Both the position numbers and the translations under genes were made by a program. Below are positions 33,741-46,900 of a DNA stretch of 64,000 nucleotides, piece by piece. The notes under the pieces are model-generated. The model had not been told where the DNA came from, searched no databases, and worked only from the letters and a program-made list of their open reading frames with translations. How positions within the stretch are numbered: position 1 is the stretch's first letter; each line of letters starts with the position of its first letter. The stretch is from the NCBI GenBank assembly GCA_030077755.1, contig JAQJZZ010000015.1:1426001-1490000 (forward strand), read 5' to 3'. Source of the stretch: Filosporella fistucella. Taxonomy: Eukaryota; Ascomycota; Leotiomycetes; Helotiales.

Positions 33741-35570
33741 TTATCTGATGATGCCAGCCTCGATGGCTTTCGAGTCTCCCTCAAATGCGACTCTGTTTAG
33801 AAGTTAGCTCGTATACATCCAATTTCGAAAGCGTGATAAATTTTTGGAACGGGATCATGGCCGAATTCGACATACCTCTCAGCGTGCCCTTCGGGAAGAA
33901 CATCAGCAACAGTCTCACCGGTTCCGACAAGATCTTCCATGATATCGACATGATCACTAATCCTAAACCAAATAACTGGAATAGCGATGATCAACGAGCC
34001 TCCGAGAAGTGCCCAGTTAGAGATGAACTCAGTCATAAATGGTGTCTTTTTGCTGTCCATGGACCACATGACAGCAGCACCAGCAGATTGTATTCCCTTA
34101 TAGAAGCCAACGTAGTTTGCCGTGCGGCGACCAGAATTCGATATGGCACCCATGAACCTACAAAATTAGAACCCACTAATCAAAATAAGGGTGAAAATCT
34201 TACCAATACACGGAAGCTTGCCAAAGTGAATCATAAAGACCATAGCACATATAGAGGACTAGGGGTCCACCATATCCGGAATCAGTCCAGTCCACATCGT
34301 CGGTATCAGCTCGAGTATATTTCCTCTGGAAGGCGTAACCACCTCCCCAGATGACCATAGTACAAACGAAAAGCATCACCAAAGCAAGCTTGGCCCTCAT
34401 CGAACGTCGAATGAACTTGAGATCTAGAAGGTAGCCCATGAGGAGCGCGCCAAATATCTGCAACAGGTAGTATAGACAGCTGTTCAAAGCCTTGGTCCGG
34501 GTATCAAAATGTGCGCCATTGACTGCGTTCTGTTGGTAGGTGTAAAACCAATTCGATGCCCAAAACATTGGGAACAAGAAGACAATGTATGGCTCATATC
34601 TGAGGGTCTCGTACAAGCCGATCAACTCGGACGTCCAGGAAGGATTCTTCATCAAAACAACTCTACTCCCATCCTTCCGTATAACATCGTTTGCGTTGCT
34701 CAAAAGAAGAGCAAGCAAAGCACCGATGAACATGAGGATAATGAAGGCAATGTATGTACCATCGTTGACAGTTTTGTTCTCCCGGGAATTGATGCTCTGG
34801 CCGAGCGGAATCTGAATGCATGTTAGCTAATGCTAGGCGATTGGAAAGAATTTGTTGGAGATTAACTTACCAAACTGCCCAAGACAGCGCCCATGTTAAA
34901 GATAGTCCAGAACCATGCAAAATAACGACCCTTGGCTTCCTCGTGTGGATAGGATACCATAATGGTACCTTGAGCAGTCCACAAGAGTCCCGCACAAACT
35001 CCGAGAAAAGCTCCAGCAAAGATATTGAACCCCCTGACTTTGAAGTGCTCGGACAGGAGCAAACTCAACGCATAGATGCAGTAACCCGTACCGCCAAAAG
35101 CCATCGTGATCCTAACACCAAGCTTGTTCACCACAGTACCTCCAAAAAATCCAAAGACAGCAAAAGTACTGTACAATGCGATGTTCTAGCCCATGGTCAG
35201 TCACTGTATATCAAATTTCATGGAAACGCAAGCTCCTTACCATGTCATCGGCCAAGGTAGCGTCTGTCTTTCCACCACCACCCAAACCACCCAAGGCATT
35301 AAACATCCCCGGACACAAAAAGCATACGAACGAGACCATGACTAACTGGATCTTCGGCGATGCAAACCATGGAATACTGACATGGCCGAGCTTAAAACGC
35401 TTATACATCCAATTCTGAGGTCTCGATGCATAGCCAAGAGGATTGCCTTCAACATCTCCATCAAGGTCTCCATGTCCCTTTTCAATGGATCGGTTGGTAG
35501 CATCAGCAGTTTCGGTAGGAGTACGAACCGGAACTGAGGTCACCCCCGACTCTTCATGCTTGTCTGCCAT
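33741..35570 (-). CDS. UNC93/DUF895-type major facilitator membrane protein
   Basis: Five exons: 35570-35241, 35185-34871, 34811-34204, 34157-33876 and 33792-33741. They total 1587 nt, 528 residues. Introns are 46-83 nt with consistent phases (0, 0, 2, 2), and each has a GTAAG- or GTATG-type donor and a clear AG acceptor. Many hydrophobic helices are present, including SPKIQLVMVSFVCFLCPGMF, NIALYSTFAVFGFFGGTVV and ALLMGYLLDLKFI, in the arrangement of the UNC93-like subfamily of MFS proteins. Such fungal proteins are membrane transporters or channel regulators of mostly unknown substrate. An upstream in-frame ATG (35612) adds only a His-rich leader; 35570 has the better context. It ends convergently with the TIM-like gene; no functional tie is implied. 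Confidence 0.8.
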
Positions 35571-38500
35571 TTTGACAGATGAGGTAGCGTGATGATGAAT
35601 GTGAGATGACAATATCCTTATACACAGGATTGACCGAGACTAACAGCAAGATCGAAAAGAGCTTGTCTGTGGTAAAAGTCGTTGGATTGAAGTCGAGTGA
35701 GGTGAAGTGGATATTCTTTGGGGTTGGTATAGCTCGAGGTCGGTGATCGGGCAAGAGGTCGAGGTAGATGCCGTCGAATTCCCGAGTACACTAGGTACAC
35801 TTTCCTACGAGGTTCACTATTCGTAATTCTTCTTGTTCTTCTTGTCCTCCGTAACTATTTTGCAGCTCGGATATTGCAACTCGCACAATATCAACCCAAC
35901 ACTCGAGTAAGTAGGTAGTCGTTGGTAACTCCAAGCTTACCTCCTAAGATACCTACCTGCGGGCGGCCTCTGAATATTATATTATTTTTGTATCGCCGTG
36001 ACCCAGTCCGTGACCACGCGAGCCCTGCAGATCTGCTCACTACTCCGTACATATCCTAGCTCGACACTACACTGATAACGGCATCCCCATCAAAACGGCC
36101 CTTTTCGACTACTTCTCCGCATATCAGCGGTGGGCACAGAAGCATTCTGGGGGTGTGAATGGTGAGAATTTAGGTGGCCTCGACTGCCACAGCGGATGGG
36201 CTGGTTGCATGTCCAGTTGTCGCACTGAACAAACCAGATGCAGACCCTGCTGGAGCGAAGTGGAGTCCTGAATTGTCCCCGAAAGAGGTTGAGTGCACTG
36301 GCATCCCGACCTACCCATGTTGATCTTTTCATGTAACGTGTGATGGTTGCACCGTGCAAGAGCGGAGGGAAGAGCTGAAGCTGTAGCTGATGAATGGTGA
36401 ATCAGAACCAGAGAAGGAATTGGCCGGCGTGCGAGAATGAGATATCGCTATCAAAGCAAAGCAGGGTAATTCATATCACTGCAACTTCAATTGAGCCACG
36501 GCACGATGCCTAAAGTCGCTGGTTATCTACCGTTGAAGATCAACATCTGTCTTCATTTCAGTCGCCTCGAATGCAGCTCACTTCGACCAGCAAGAATAAG
36601 ATTCGAAGCCTCATCAAGCCTTTACCTTTCTTCCGAGCCCCCGCCTCCTCTTTTCTCTCACACAGGATCATAACGCCACATCTACCATCCGTGCTCGTAT
36701 TTGGTGCATGAGAATGGTTTGCACATTCTAACCAATAGGCAACTTTGCCTTGGTGTTCGAGAAACAATGCATTTTACACGAGCCAGCGCCACGGCACACG
36801 GCAGACTGACCATCGTATTTAAATGCCACGCCGGGGCATGGATGGCGCATGGATTGTGTCCAGCCGACGGTAGTGAAATGCTTGGCTTAGTCCACAATTG
36901 ATTAGCTACCAAGCTTTCTTGCTCTCTTATTTCTGCTTGTCAACCTGCTCTTGGTCAAAAGATATCCGTATGGAGGAGGGGAATCTGCACATGATGGCGG
37001 GACGGCTCGAGCTTGTACTGACACAGCATTTACAAAGTCACTCTGGCGATGGTTACAAGGCGTGGCTTGGGCTGACTGGAATGGTTACATGACGCTATGT
37101 GTTCTGACTTGGGGGACAGCTCGTACTGAACGAACGCCCGAATCCACTGGTGGAACCAGGGCATCGGGTCTTATCTCTTCTGTGGGCCAAACAAATGGTG
37201 GGATCCCAGCATTGGAGTCTATGGAGTAGGTGGATTGAGAGAGACACGACGTAGCATGTGGCTTCTGATTAAACACTGCAGGTTACTTCTTCTCCACTGC
37301 AGTATACTTACACAAATCGATCAGAGATAGGGTGGCGTTTGGGATACAGACAAATCTTCCCTATCGCATACACTTTTGATTGTTTAACATGTTTTCATTA
37401 GCTCATTGTTCCAAATATACACTGTTGGTAGAGATATCATGCGATCCAAAGTTTCTCATATTAAACTGGGTCATTTTGACTCGATTCCGAGTATCAAGGG
37501 CTTGAGAAAAAATGCAACATTCCGGCCATGCCTCTGCCCCACAACATCTGTCTGCAAAGCTTAATTTCATCAGAAACATGTCAAAAGCATGTTCAGACTA
37601 CTGATAAATGGACCATGGTTACAAGACGCAGGTACATTTTGCTTCGATCTTCGACAATGCCTGCAAAGGGATTTGCAAGATAGATCAAAATTTCGGCCTG
37701 CCATAATTGCAAAATCCTCTCGATTTCAAGGGAGGCTTACATCAAAATAACCACATAACGATGCTGCTCTATCGGCACGATTGACTTGCATTGCATCCAC
37801 CTGGGAGTTACCAATGTAACGGGTATGTACATGTTAGTTCCGTTGTATTTTCGATTTTTTCCCAAATCTGAAATTAGCGATGTAGCTACTCCGTACTGAG
37901 CATGCTTTTCGAATGTTTCATTTGTTGCTATTGGCGGGAGTTCAAGCTACGCCAGATAACCCATTCTCCCTAGATCAATATAGCAAGCCTCCTTCCCCCA
38001 CGAAAATAACACATTTCGACTCTCTATCTATCGTTTCAGACTTCGTAACTTTCCTTGAGACCAGCATTACGAAAGAGCGTGTATCATACTTCTTCATGTA
38101 TTCCCATGTTCACGGATTGTCGTCTTCAGACCTCAGAAAAAATAGGTGGGCCAAGCCTGCTTCATATACTCTTCACGATCAGACATAGTTTAAATTCCAT
38201 AATTCACCTTAATGCCATCAAAATTCTCGCATCTGATTGTATTTTGCAAAATGGCATGTTAGATACTTCCACGTTGAACCTTGGAAGCACATAACTGCCC
38301 CCACCTTGCTACTCAATAACTGCACAATCTGGGTGCCATATGCAGATATCAACATGTGGCTCAATTATGAAATGCTATATCTCTCGCCGAGGGAGCCGAG
38401 TGGGACGCATCGTACTGATGTTTTGGAGTATTTTAGGTAGTGTTCAAATAGGAATTATGGGGAAACTTTAGGACAGGACTCTAAAGCTATTTCTTTGATG

Positions 38501-39452
38501 GCGGTGTTCAGTTACTCGCAATTTCTGTGAAGAATCTATGTCTCAATCAATTCTCGGTCAGATTGTTGGAAATCAATTGACCTTGACCTCTTGTTTGAAA
38601 GAAGTACATCGCAATTGTGTACAGTACTTGAACATGAGGCATTGTCAGACAATAAGTAGAACCTAGTGAAGCGTGCCATACTGTATGTACCGTTCGTGAC
38701 GTGCATGGCACGCGTGATGTGTGTAACGCGCGTGCCCACAATTATTTTCCAACTGCAGTCCATCAAATGAGGGTCACTGTTCGATTGTTGTTCAATACAG
38801 TGCTTCTGAAGGAGTATCAATATGCCCAATATATCCATTAGCCAGACACATCCAGAGCCTCCAAGCACCAGAAACCACACTTGATATTTCATTGCCCAAT
38901 TATAGGGCTTGAACTTTTTGCATTTTACCCTTCGAGGGAGACACGTAGGAGTGGGGGGAAGAGATAAGTGGACTAATCGCCTTGTGTGTATCAGGTGTAA
39001 GATTAAGTGGTATGATTTTCTAGGACTATAGAAAATGTAAACTTGAATACAATAGAAAAGGGGAATCAGCTATAATTATAAATGTTTTCGAATCTTGTAT
39101 TTCAAGAGATATCTTGAAAATTATATTAAACAAGCAGAAGCAAAAAAATATTAGTATCTTCGTCTCTTAGACTTTTAGAATTATCTCGAAGAAGGTAATA
39201 AACTGGTAGAAATTAGTATGAGAATTAAGGTTGTCCCCATTTCGGATGTTAGAACATATTTGTTGTGTAGAGTAGATTAGCACATTCGGAATCAATGGAA
39301 AATTGGCAGCATCTCTGTTGAATCTAAGTCTAATATTCAACCAAAGCTGCTGGTATTACCATAAAGCTCGGAACGCCCCTCCATCATGATGCTAATTCCA
39401 CAAACTCCAGCCGCTGTATACCAAGCCAGACACTCCACATACCCTCAGCCAG
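35571..39452. other. 3.9-kb intergenic region
   Basis: No supported gene. It is the upstream region of the MFS gene and the 3' flank of LSH. AT-rich toward 39000-39250. A GC-containing inverted repeat lies at 38707-38736 (see findings). Frames near 37910-38440 and 38536-38892 (minus) have no domain beyond one hydrophobic segment. Confidence 0.45.
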
Positions 39453-42270
39453 CTATGCGGATTCCTTTTTGTTGAGTTCTCCCATGAATCCATCAGCCTT
39501 GGTCTCGATGACCTTGAACCGAGCAGCATCACCAAGACCTTGCTTGGCGCGATTGTATGCCTCGTCTGATCGGTCCATCAACACCTCCAAGTCCTCATCA
39601 GAGAGGATTTGTGAGTTGTCCTTGATGTTGTAGATCTCTGCGTCCTTCAGAAGCAAGGCATTCATCTCCTCCTCGGTCAGACCCTGGTTGTCAAGCTTCT
39701 TGATGGCTCCTTCCTTGCGAATAACCAATTTTTCGAGACGACGCTTGGCATCTGCACGGCTGAGGAGTTTAGTTTCGATGCCGGATCGTGTTGCGAATCG
39801 GTATATGATGACGGGCTTGGTTTGGCCGATACGATGAACACGATCTTGAGCCTGTAGATCTTGTTGAGGGTTCCAGTCGCTATCGAACAAGATGACAGTA
39901 TCGGCTGCCGCGAGATTGATGCCTTGACCTCCGGCTCTGGTGGTGAGAAGGAATAACTTCAGATCTGGGTTTGAGTTGAAGTCTGCGATGTATTGGCGAC
40001 GTTGGTCTGTAGCAATGGATCCATCGATTCGGCGTAGGTCCCAACCACGAAGCTCTCGAGCGTAGTCTTCAATAAGATCTAGCTGGATGCTAAACTGAGA
40101 GAATATCAAGACTCGGTGACCCTTTGCGAATAAGGCAGGAAGAAGGCGATCCAGAAGTCTCATCTTGCCCGATTCGTTGACAATAGACTCATCAGTCTTC
40201 AGTCCGGTCTCTGGATGGAAGAGATCATAAAAAAGGTGAGGGCTGTTGGCGATCTTTCGGAGCTGCATCATTGGATTGAGCAACTTTGTTCGGGACAAAG
40301 CTTTTACTGTACGGAATTAGATAAAGCTATTAGAGATTGAATATTAGACTTGCCTGTAAGATCCTGTATCTTGCGCTCAAAAGCTTCGTCCTCTGTCTCC
40401 TCTGGTACCTCTTCTTCCTTTTCAGCGTATTCCTCTGCAAGCTTTCGCTCAAAGTCATCGTCACTCAGAGCATCATCGTCAGATGAGTTGTCCTCTGCAT
40501 AAGTGTTTTTGGTGCCCCTGGTGGCAGGCGTTGATTGTCGGCTTGACTTGACAGACTTCACACTGGTAGGGGTTGACATGCCAGATGATTTGCGTTTCTT
40601 GCCTCCTGTGGTGGCAGTACTCGACTTAGCCCGCATAATGAGCTCAAAAGCGTTCTTCTGTGGTGCAATTTCTTGAATCTTTGCTGGTCGTCCTCTCTTT
40701 CTGATTGGAAGCTTTGTCTCTCTGCTCTCTTTCTTGGCTCTGGCAAGTCGTGTCACTTCAGCCTTCTCATGTGCTTCTGCCTTGAGCGCAGTCCGCAACT
40801 TCTCAGCTACCTTTGTCTTCAAAAATGTCATGGTATCCTCATCTTGCTTGAGCATGGCATGTTGCAGATCTCTTTGCTCTTCAGACATGGGAGCGTAGAG
40901 AATGTATTCCCGCTTTTGCGGAAGAAGATGTTCCACATCACCTTTGATTCGTCGTAAAAGCATTGGGGCAAGGATGGTGTGCACCTTGGCGATCAAATCT
41001 TGGTTTGCTCGTTCTTCCAGAAATTCCTTCGCCTTGTTCTCGTCCTCATAATCTTGGAAGTCAAAATCTTTCAAGCAACATAGATTAGTATGTAAACTCC
41101 GTCGTTCGAAGAAATTGACACGATCGATTAAAAGAGCATTCATGAGATAGATACACCCGAAAACGATATTGTTTTGGAAAGAAAATTGTGACTTACAGGC
41201 TTCAAATAGATCCCAATCTGTGAAGACTGATGGCAGGAGAAAACTGAGAAGAGACCAAAGTTCCTTCAGGTTATTTTGAAGGGGTGTGCCGGTGAGAAGA
41301 CAGCGAGATAGCGATGGAAGTTGTTGTAGGTCTTGGTAAAATCGTGAGTTATTATTCTTCAGTCGGTGGCCCTCATCCTAACCTCATTAGTCGCATGATT
41401 TACTAGGAGGATATAACTTACAATAATCAAAACTTCCCATGAGATGCGTTTCAGTCCCGCCAAATCCTTCATTACCATCTCGGGTGTCGTTAAGCACACT
41501 GGAAATTGAGAATTTGGTCTGCCGTTCGTTCTGCGGTACAATTTGAGTATCGGACTTAAAGCTGCCTTGCGTACGGTTGCATTGCCATGATACTTCACAA
41601 CCGGAATCGAGGGGGCCCAACGGTTGAACTCATCTTCCCAGTTAGAGAGGGTACTCAATGGTACAATAATCATGAATGGGCCATAATACCCCTCAGTCTC
41701 TCGAAGTGCTGCAATAGTGGAAATTGTCTGCACAGTTTTTCCCAACCCCATCTCATCAGCAAGAATACCAGATGAACCCAGAGACATAATTTCATATGCC
41801 CAGGTCATGCCAGCAAGTTGATAATCCTTCAGGGTTCCGCCAACTACTAAACGTGGTTGTGGTTTCAAGATGCTAGCATCATATGTCCCCAGCGACTGAT
41901 TTCCAGCACCACTTCCAATACGGCCCAATATCAGCGTCTTTGATTTCAGTATTCCAGAATATTGTTCACATTTCGCCAGTAACTTTTCGAGAGCCTTGGC
42001 CTTGACCTCCCGATCCACGTCACGGAATTGGTTAGGTTTCCGGGTTGTGACAGCTTTGGTTCGGGCCTGTTCATTTGCTTCTTTCACCTTCTGCTCTTCA
42101 TCATAGGCCTTTTGATCTTCAGCACCAAGCTTGATCTCATCCTCAATTTCCTCCTCGTCTAGGGTAATATCAGGTGATGTAGCAGGAGTTGAAGGTGCGG
42201 ATGACGGGGTGGTAGATTGGCTCTTGTTCTTTTGAGATCCCTTTGAGACCTTACGCTTGGTTCTAGCCAT
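39453..42270 (-). CDS. SNF2-family chromatin remodeller, LSH/HELLS (MUS-30, Irc5) type
   Basis: Four exons: 42270-41422, 41377-41197, 41067-40354 and 40306-39453; 2598 nt, 865 residues. Introns are 44, 129, and 47 nt; the last uses a GC donor (AG|GCAAGT). The ATPase shows Walker A ADEMGLGKT (about 171-179), the Walker B-like DEGHRLKN right after the first intron, LTGTPLQNN, and the C-lobe with QDRVHRIGQTKPV. A long charged insert lies between the lobes. LSH proteins remodel nucleosomes and support genome stability; the Neurospora homolog MUS-30 is linked to DNA-damage tolerance. The N-terminal 100 residues are charged and disordered. Confidence 0.9.
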
Positions 42271-43949
42271 TGATAAGCCAGGCAGAATTATGAAGAATCT
42301 TCACTTGTAGGATCGTTCCGGCTGTTTGCAAGCAAGGAGCAAGGCAATAGCTTTCGAGTAGTAGACGAGGATGGGTTGCGTCTCGCTGGAAATCGAGATT
42401 GACGGCTCTAGACAATGGCAATATTAGTAAATAAGCTGGTAAATGGCTATATGACCATAGACAAAATCTCAGCTTAAGAAGGATCAAAGACAGTTACATT
42501 AAGCACTGTCTGATGAGTTGTATTGAAGATGAGTTTCGGAGCTGGAAGAACTTGAAGCCGAGGTTATTTCGTGGTCAAGCGCGTCGCGTAGAAGCGCGAC
42601 TCATAAATTTCGCGAAGTCATGAGGTCATTCTTCTCATTTGGTTGCTGGGTCTTAACCATTCTGGGAATAGCTTGACACGGTATTTCAGGCACCTTCAAG
42701 GCAACCGTTCCATTGACTGGTCGTTCCGCCCTCCTTAATTCTATATTTAATTATGGAAACGGATCAGGTTGCAAATGGCAGCTGTTGAATTGTTTTCTGA
42801 CAGCGCCCAAGTCCATCAGCTACCTCAGGTGCAGTTCCATAACAAATGAATAAACTTAGCTCATCTAATTTGCGTGTTTTACACCATCATTTGAACCATA
42901 TCTCCTCGTTCACATCAAAGTTTATTGAGAGGCAAAGACAGCTCTTTGTGAAAAGAATCGCAAGAGGAACTCCCTAGAGGTCCCTACGAATTCTCTCGAC
43001 TTTTCACAATGACTTACAGGAAAACTGTAACATATGCATGGTGAAAATGATTCCAAAGTGTCGGAGTATTGAATATGGATGTATCAGAATATTTCAGAGT
43101 CCGGAACTAAGAAACATTGCACTAGCCTGGACATGTCATACCCTATGCTCGAGCAGCAAAAGCTTTTGCGCACAACATGGTCTCAGCTCTTTCCTCCTTT
43201 ACGAAGCAAGGTTATTTGCTTGTTGACTTCCGTACCTCGACAGGTGTCTGGTAATACCCTTTAAATAAGATATGAACAGATTCGACAGATCACTGTTATG
43301 ACGCCGGCTTTTTGCTTTGATTTAGGTTATGGCGTTGAGTGAGGGAGACCAGATCAGAGAATAAGGCAAAATGTCTTGTTGGCGAAGATTTACACGGGAG
43401 TCTGGAAAATATACTTTGAAAAATATATTCCGAGTCTATCCAGCCATATGTAGTATTTGAAAGAAATCAAAATGATCTACAGAAACGGAAAGAATTCTAT
43501 ATTGAACTTCGAGACTCGAAGTATCCCCGCTGAGAAAGATAATTTCATTGGGTGGATTTCGCCAAAGTTCCGCACTCATTCCACATTCAATGTTATAGAA
43601 CATCGCAAATACTTTTAATTTTGTCTATAAAAACCATGCGCAAAGCCATCGTCGCAATTAATATCCAGAAACCAACGCTTTTGCACTTGCCTCAACTTTT
43701 GGTGTGAATACCAAATGGAATTCGGCTTCAAAAACCAGAAACGACGAACTTTTGGGGAGAAAGATAGATCGACAGTCGAGATGGAGTGGCGACGACAGTT
43801 TTGTTGGAGGAAGTAGGACTATAAACTGTCGGATGGCGACCGTTGTATTCGAGTTGTATGTTACAGGGCGGCGGTGACATTATGGGAAGACCTGGCGATT
43901 TCAGGAATTTCCGTTCATTTCACGGGCTGGCCCAAGTTCTGACACTCCA
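42271..43949. other. 1.7-kb intergenic region
   Basis: No supported gene: promoter side of LSH and 3' flank of the Myb-like gene. Only short frames without domains were seen. Confidence 0.45.
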
Positions 43950-46900
43950 TTATAGCATAGTATGACGAACTGCGAGTTGGTGAGGGGTCAACTTGTGGCC
44001 GGTTTGCTTCTCGAAGATGGCAGAAACTTGGGGCCACTTCAGAGCCTCTACGTCTTTATAGATCGTAACCAATTTCAAATCCAGATCGTCAGTCCAGGCA
44101 AAATCGGGCTCGTAGGTAGACGGAGAGGTGGGAGGTGGAAGTTGCTCAGGAAGCTTCTTCTTCTTGCGACGCTCCCGCAGTGGAACAAATTCCTTGCCAA
44201 CGGAAGCAAAGAGCAGGGGCGCAGTACGATTGTATCGGGAAGTACAGCCGTCAGTGGATAGAGTAGGTGCTTTCCCTGCCAGAACACGCTTTTCGTTGAG
44301 ATACGTTTTAATCTCTCCGAACGACTTTCCTGCTTCTCTCAACTCAACAATTTTATGGTTCTCTGGATCATTTGCACCGTATCCACGCTTGCATACGACC
44401 TCGCCAGAACCGCGAGTCAATCCACGCTTCTTCAGAGCTGCATCAGAAACCTCCTCATGACGAACAAGGGGTGGGTCCTGATTTGTCGGCCAAGGAGCCA
44501 CTTGACCAGACTTCTTATCAGTGAGAGTCTTGGATGATGATTCGGCGACCTGGCTAACGCGAATCAGATTTTGTTTCTTTTGTCGTCGAGTATATCCAGG
44601 AGGAAGTTGGGCCCAGATATCGGAAGAGAACTCGGATGATCTCACACTGGGATCGGTAACAAATAAATCTATTCAACATCAATATCCGCATGACCTATTG
44701 TGATAATCAAAATCGTGCTCACCATCTAGACCAGCTCTACTATCCCTGTCATCTCGTTCATCGTCGTACCTACTGGAAGTAACATATGGGCTCATAGTTT
44801 CACGTCGTCTACGAGAAACCAAAGCATCTACTATAATTAGTATTTTCCTCCAGGAGAAGATTGCGTGTAGGGTATGCTCACTGTCAAAGGTGGAAGCGAT
44901 GCCATCATCATCATCATCATCATCAAAATCATCATTGTATCTACGTATAGTAGAGACCCCACCAGAGCTACGACGTCTTCCGGAATCCAAAGTATCTACT
45001 TAGTATTAGAATTTCATTCAGACAGGGAATTATTGAAAGAGAATACACTCACTTCCAGGACTTCCTCCTAAATTATGCTCATGCTCATGCTCATTGATAA
45101 CATCATCATCACCTCGACGTCTGCCGGATTCCCAAAAATCTACTTAGCATTAGTAGTTTTATCCGCTGGGTACATGCTAGAATGAAAAAGTGCTCACTGT
45201 CTGCATTTGCTCCCCTGAAATCATTTTCAACAAAGTCCTCATCACCATACCCGCCGAAGTCAGATCGATCATTATGTGGTTTTGTATGCTCCAACGAATA
45301 TCTCGCACTTGCCAAGCCGCGACGAGTCTTAGCAATGCTAAGTGATCGAGAGTCGTGAGACTCGGTTGGAGATCGTGGGGAGTAGCCGTAATCACGTTCA
45401 CGATAACGGCGGTCAGAGTCTCGAATTGATTGACCCTCATGTCGAACAATACTTCTGTCAACCCTTCGGATATACTCCGGGGACTTGGAGTGGTCCCGGC
45501 GGCTGGATCTCTGATTTTCAAAGTCGAATTGACCTGTGGACTTCTCACCTCGTCGAACTGGTGCTGGAGATTCGGCACGGCGCCTTTGTCCTTGGTAATC
45601 AGAGTCATATTGATGTTCAGTTCCGTGCTGACGATCAGGACCAAATTGATCCGGGCAATCATCTTTATATCTGAATGCCGATGAAGATGCAATGCCCCTG
45701 TGTTGTTCTTTATGATTAGAAGGCTTTCCGCTTGTATGGGCATCCCCCTGCTGACGTAGTGATACAGGGTGTTCATATCTTGAATCTGACGCATATCGAT
45801 GTCTTGTTCTTGAAGCAGATCTGTTACCCAAAGCATCCTTCAAATGATCATGACTATGAGCATGAACCTCCTTGCCTAGGCCCCTTCTCTGTGCAAAAGA
45901 AGCTCGTCCAGTATTTCGACCTTGCTGTTCATCTTTGGAGGCTTGGCTCACATCATCGCTCTTTATTGAAATACTTCCATGTGTAAAGGAAGCATATCTA
46001 GCAGTTCGTCCTCGTTCTTCATTTGAGGAGAGCTGGCCTTCTGCGGCAGTCATTGCGGCTTGACCTCGGGTAGAATGATGAAAATGTGAGCCCTTACTAT
46101 CTTGCATCTCTGGCTCTGTGCTGCCTCGAACGCGAGTTGATGAAGTCATTCGAGCACCGTAAAGCTTATTGTATGCTAGTCTAATATTAGCATGTTGGCT
46201 CCATGAGATAATGTTTGAACAAAAAATGTCCTGATAAAAATAGTAAACAACGAAAGGAAGTATTAATACCAGGATAAAATTGGGCTAAATAAAAAGTTGA
46301 CGACAAGAAAAATTGAAAGTAGCATGTTTCGAAACGAAATATATACCTCGAAGCTAGTAAAGTGAATATTTATAGAAGAAAAGATGAACGGATACGTAGC
46401 CACTACGTAGAATTTAGTACAGAAAACTCATAGTAAATCAAAGTAAATATGCACAGAACGGAAGATGAACGGATACGTAGCTACTACGTAGATTTTAGTA
46501 CAAAGACTCGTAGTAAATCAAAGTAAATATATACAGAACGAGAAATGAATAATTAAGCAGCTATTACATAGAATTTGACATATAAAATGTGTAGTAAAAA
46601 TATCGTAAATATGCAAAGAACGAGAATCAGATGTATGCAAAATCATTATAAAATAAGTTTATTGTTAGGAACCTGTAATATATATTAAACAAATGCTTTA
46701 GAATAAGAACAAAACAAAGATAAATCTATTCTATTAGACATTTTACAAGTGAAATTTGTAGTACAACAGATGAGTATCAAAAAAACTTAAAATGAAGAAG
46801 CAAGTAGTATAACAAAACACTTATTGAAATTGAAAATATATCCATATCAAGGGATTAGTGCTTGAAGAGGCGTAGAGCAAGTAGAGCAAGCAATGTTGAA

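Noticed and set aside
38536..38892. 118-codon minus frame with one hydrophobic segment
   Set aside because: No domain, low-complexity neighbourhood, contains the inverted GC repeat.
35500..39400. Possible transposon remnant in the gene-free stretch
   Set aside because: No terminal repeats, target duplications, transposase or reverse-transcriptase motifs seen.
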